Assembly (NCBI RefSeq): GCF_933775445.1
Contig: NC_065874.1
Span: 31,380,501-31,444,500, forward strand
Source of the DNA: Argentina anserina
Taxonomy: Eukaryota; Streptophyta; Magnoliopsida; Rosales; Rosaceae
Direction: 5' to 3'
Length of the DNA stretch: 64,000 bases
Both the position numbers and the translations under genes were made by a program. Below, piece by piece: positions 60,410-64,000 of this stretch. How positions within the stretch are numbered: the stretch's first letter is position 1; each line of letters starts with the position of its first letter. Below the pieces are notes generated by a model. The model was not told the origin of the DNA, made no database searches, and saw only the letters and a list, made by a program, of their open reading frames with translations.

Positions 60410-63402
60410 ATGGAAACTGTGAAGCTCCAGCGAAACGCTCCCTGCCACGTAGTGACGCTGCCGTACCCTGGTCGAGGCCACATCAACCCCATGATGAATC
60501 TCTGCAAGCTTCTCGTTTCGAAACAACACGACATCCTCATCACCTTCGTCGTCACCGAAGAGTGGCACGGCTTCGTCGGATCTGACCCTAAACCCGACAA
60601 CATCCAGTTCGCTACGGTCCCCAACGTCATACCCTCCGAGATCGGCCGGGCCAAGGACTTTCGGGGATTCGTGGAGGCCGTGAACACCAAGCTGCAAGAG
60701 CCGTTCGAGCTACTTCTGGACCGGCTCGTGCCGGAGGCGAGCGTTATAGTTGCGGATACATACGTGGTTTGGGCCGTAAGCGTTGGGAATAAGAGGAATA
60801 TTCCGGTGGCTTCGCTTTGGACGATGTCAGCCTCTGTGTTCTCGACGTTTGATCACGTCGAGCTGCTCAAAGAAAACGGCCACTTTGCTGCTGATGTGTT
60901 AGGTACGTATACGCACTCGCAATAGTTTACCAACTTAGTGAAGTAAATGCATGTGAATGATTTGTAACAATTGTTTTTGCTAATATATATTAGAAATGGT
61001 GTGGGGATTCTATGTCCATCATGGGTTTGTAATCATTCTAAATATATAACTAGCTTATCTGTCTTAATGAAAATAGATTAAATAGTACGCAATGTTAGAA
61101 TAAATCCGAAAATTTGTTTAGATATGAATGACCTATTAAGTGAAGTAAATCGATCAGCTATACATCTATGGAAGTATGAAACTTGAGATAAAGAACCTCA
61201 ACACTACTTTGAGTCCTTGACAATGCTATCTCGAATTATGCTATCCATAGGCTGTGTTTGCTAACTTGGATTGTATTTGATTACAAATCAAATCTTGATC
61301 AGACTGGTTAAGGATAAGATTGAAAGAATCCCACTCCTTTTCCAATCACACGTTTGGTAGCCATGTATGTATGGCTGATTGGAAGCCCAGATCTTGTAAC
61401 CAATAGAACACTGATCTCAATTCAACATAAATTCTTACTACCCAGGATTCGAATCAACAATAGAGAAGAAAACCCATCCAATTAGAGAAAATGGGACTGA
61501 AATTGAATATCCTAAATGATATGGCGGCTAGAGATCGAAAACCACAAACAAGAGTTAACTTTGAAGAGAAAATTTTCCCTAAAAATAATTGAATGAGACC
61601 AACGATGAACAACAGTCGAATGGAGTCGAAAACTACTACAGATGACCGGAAATTAGAACAGAGCAAAATGAGATAGCTGCAGACTTGTAGTGGAGGAGAT
61701 GATGTCGTAGTTTTCTTTGCATAGTGCGTTACTTTAACGGCGAAATTTTTCAAATGAAGTTGGACTTTTTTTAATACACCCGTGAGCAGGATTTTAAATC
61801 CATGTTTGATAGGAATAAAATTTTCCGGCCCTACCATGTCTAGTTCTCCAAACATCACGTGAGGTCAGATATAAATTTTTTTATGAAATCCAACCCGTAT
61901 ATCTGGTTAAACAAACACGGCCGTAAGTCTTAGACCTGTAACTAACGTGTTATATTTTGTTGCTATTAGAACATTACTATAGGGCGATCAAGGACGGACG
62001 TAAGCAACTCTCTAAAATTGCAGACTTCTCAATTTTTCTGACCAATCGCACGCTGACGACGGATATTCCATTGCCGGATGGTGTCTAAGTCTCTACTTGG
62101 AGCTTCTTCTTACCGGTGGAGCCGCTCCTGACTGATTTTTGATCTATTCAGACGAACCGGAAACTGTCCCGAAACTTCAAACCTACTCTCCTTGGGACTT
62201 CATCTTCATGATAATGACGTCTAGGATGCATATGTAGTTGCTCCAGCAATAAAAACGGCGTCGCCAACGTGCAATCGGTCGGAAAAGCTGAGACGTCCGC
62301 ACTTTTGGAGAGTTGCGGACGTCCGTCTCTGAACACCTCGTGCAATATTATTGTAGTCTTGAATCTTGATAGAAGTATATATGTGCTGGTAGGCATATAT
62401 TTTATCTGAATGTGATTACACGCTAGCTTAATTAAAAGCCATAAAAGTGGGAAAAACCATATCTTACATTAACTGATGGCACTTTTGCTGTGCATATTCC
62501 TGGTTGCCAAATATGCATGTACGCAAGTCCGTGGAGATGAAGTAATAGACTACATTCCTGGAATCTCCACCACACGCTTGGCTGATCTTCCCACTATATT
62601 ATATGGAGATGGTTTGTCTACCCTCGACAGAGCCCTTGAAGCTGTTTCCAGCACTCACAAAGCACAGTACCTCTTGTTTACTTCATTTTACGAGCTTGAG
62701 CCTCAAGTCTTTGACGCACTAAAAGCCAAATTCTCTTTACCTGTCTACCCTATTGGCCCAAGCATTCCACACTTCGAGCTTTCAAAAAATCCTCATGGTA
62801 ATGACCTAATCTATCTGCAGTGGCTAGACTCTCAACCCAGGAGCTCTGTTCTCTACATATCTCTGGGAAGCTTCTTGTCTGTTTCAAACGCCCAAATGAA
62901 CGAAATCATTGCCGGAGTAAAGAACAGCGGTGTTAGGTTCTTTTGGGTGGCGCGTGGGGATGCTTCTAAGCTCAAAGATGGTGTTGGTGACATGGGCTTG
63001 GTGGTGCCTTGGTGTGACCAATTGAGGGTGTTGTGCCACCAGTCCATTGGAGGGTTTTGGTCGCATTGTGGTTGGAACTCAACTCAAGAAGCTGTCTATG
63101 CTGGTCTTCAGGTTCTTACTTGCCCTATATTTATGGACCAAATCCCAAATGGGAAGCAAATTGTGGACGACTGGAAGATCGGGTATAGAATGAAGAAGGA
63201 TAAAGTTGGAGGTGGAGACTTGGTTGCCAGAGAAGAGATTGCAGAGCTTGTGCATTGGTTTATGGATGTTGAAAGCAATGAAGGGAGGGAGATGAGGAAA
63301 AGAGCAAAACAACTCCAAGAGACTTGTCATGGAGCAATTGCAAAGGGTGGTTCTTCAGACTCCAATCTTGATGCTTTTATCAAGGATATTTCGAGATGTT
63401 AA
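60410..63402 (+). CDS. UGT87A2: UDP-glycosyltransferase, UGT87A type
   Basis: Two exons (60410-60902, 62528-63402) joined by a 1625-bp GT-AG intron give 455 residues, the usual family length. N-terminal PYPGRGHINPMM contains the catalytic His (H24). Conserved stretches include SVGNKRNIPVASLWTMSASV and, at the start of exon 2, VIDYIPG. The C-terminal PSPG box (about W326-Q369, WCDQLRV to FMDQ, HCGWNS at 344-349) binds the UDP-sugar, and its last residue Gln fits UDP-glucose use. UGT87 enzymes glycosylate small molecules; the acceptor cannot be predicted here, though Arabidopsis UGT87A2 affects flowering. METVKLQ was chosen as start over the ATG at 60350 because of the TATA position. The PSPG has GLQVLTCP where relatives have GVPMLTFP. 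Symbol is by family likeness only. Confidence 0.9.
61250..61922. mobile_element. Tourist/PIF-like MITE in the UGT intron
   Basis: The left end GGCTGTGTTTG and the right end, on the opposite strand, GGCCGTGTTTG form near-identical inverted termini 673 bases apart, flanked by TA-containing triplets (ATA/GTA). Typical of PIF/Harbinger MITEs; the TSD is degraded. Confidence 0.6.
61993..62327. mobile_element. Foldback MITE with about 70-bp arms in the UGT intron
   Basis: The left arm begins GACGGACGTAAGCAACTCTC and the right arm, on the opposite strand, GACGGACGTCCGCAACTCTC. Arms match at most positions over about 70 bases (…CAATCGCACGCTGACGAC against …CGATTGCACGTTGGCGAC). No clear target duplication. 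Confidence 0.75.
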
Positions 63403-63772
63403 TTACTTAACTATATTGCTTAATTAATTAAGCTCAAACATTTCATATTTTCTACTAACTCTTTGCGGAAGTAAATTTGTCACTCACTGTTGATACGTCC
63501 ACCTTCTAATAAGATACCACATATCCATTTTTTTACTACAATCTAACTAAGGTTAACACTCTTATATTTTTCTTTTCTAATTATTTAGAGGAAATAATTA
63601 TGATTAAATTGTTAATTTCCTTCTTCTAATTAATCTGATCATTACTATTCCATCTATTCTTTCCTCTCTTTTTTTGTTCTTTGATAAAGAAAAAAAACCA
63701 TGACCTTGAAAATAAGGGATTATCTCTAACCTAATATTGACCATGACCTGAAAAGGAAAGCATTGATTATTT
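63403..63772. other. 3' UTR of UGT and spacer
   Basis: AT-rich with no further gene recognised. Confidence 0.5.
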
Positions 63773-64000
63773 CACTACTAGAGAAAACCCTTTTGGAGAC
63801 AATTTCTTTTGGGACAAACAAAATTTTTGTCCCCCATACATGTGATTAGAGACAAAAAAATATATTCCGCCTCTAATAGTTTTGTTATAAAAATCTCCAT
63901 CTCACTCTAGTAGGAGACAAATAAGGTGACAACAAATATCCATCTCAAAACTAAGAGGGAAATATTATGATTTATTTTGTTAAGAAAAAAGAGACCCTTG
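63773..64000. mobile_element. Left end of a CACTA-type element, cut by window edge
   Basis: CACTACTAGAGAAAACCC is a standard plant CACTA terminus; subterminal words GGAGACAA/TTTTGTC repeat in both orientations over the next 200 bases. The right end lies beyond the window. TTT precedes it. Confidence 0.65.

Overview
This window is nuclear plant DNA. Genes have short GT-AG introns and plant-only families appear (LBD, UGT87, plant mobile domain, GH17-X8). Large AT-rich stretches are filled with nested transposons. The protein sequences and the Ty3/Gypsy family suggest a woody or herbaceous eudicot, possibly Rosaceae; that placement is inference.

Layout. 1-1480 is the end of a large LTR on the minus strand. 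2018-4201 (-) is an intact receptor-like protein. 4972-26033 is a transposon cluster: a small CACTA-type MITE, a decayed Ty1/Copia element (LTR-like ends near 5381-5690 and 20429-20750), an 8.8 kb CACTA-like element (8058-16859) that carries an annexin gene piece and a 2.9 kb LTR, a small LysM gene (21040-21318, -), and a 3.8 kb element with a perfect 9-bp target duplication (22270-26033). That last element holds an inverted Copia pol fragment, which is itself split by organelle-derived DNA containing an rbcL piece.

26536-47487 is a gene island. It holds a GH17-X8 beta-1,3-glucanase-like protein (+), TAF15b (+), an FLX-like coiled-coil protein (-) divergent from the meiotic gene DFO (+), LBD12 (+), a foldback MITE, and a CCT-motif (CMF) gene (+).

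48450-56240 is a rearranged Ty3/Gypsy element. RNase H/integrase lie on the plus strand and RT/RNase H on the minus strand, broken at the same point of RNase H. It carries an antisense plant-mobile-domain gene, two host gene fragments (SPL2-like E3 ligase, S6 kinase), a polypurine tract and a 3' LTR. 57037-63402 is a tandem UGT87 pair. The first copy is dead (a transposon with a 9-bp target duplication, a frameshift and stops). The second is intact with a MITE-loaded intron. A partial CACTA element runs off the right edge.

The genes do not form one pathway. The coherent themes are secreted or cell-wall and defence-type proteins (RLP, LysM, GH17, UGT), and nuclear regulators (TAF15b, FLX-like, LBD12, CMF, DFO). 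Exon junctions were worked out by hand from reading frame and GT/AG sites. Family names come from recognised sequence patterns, not from searches.
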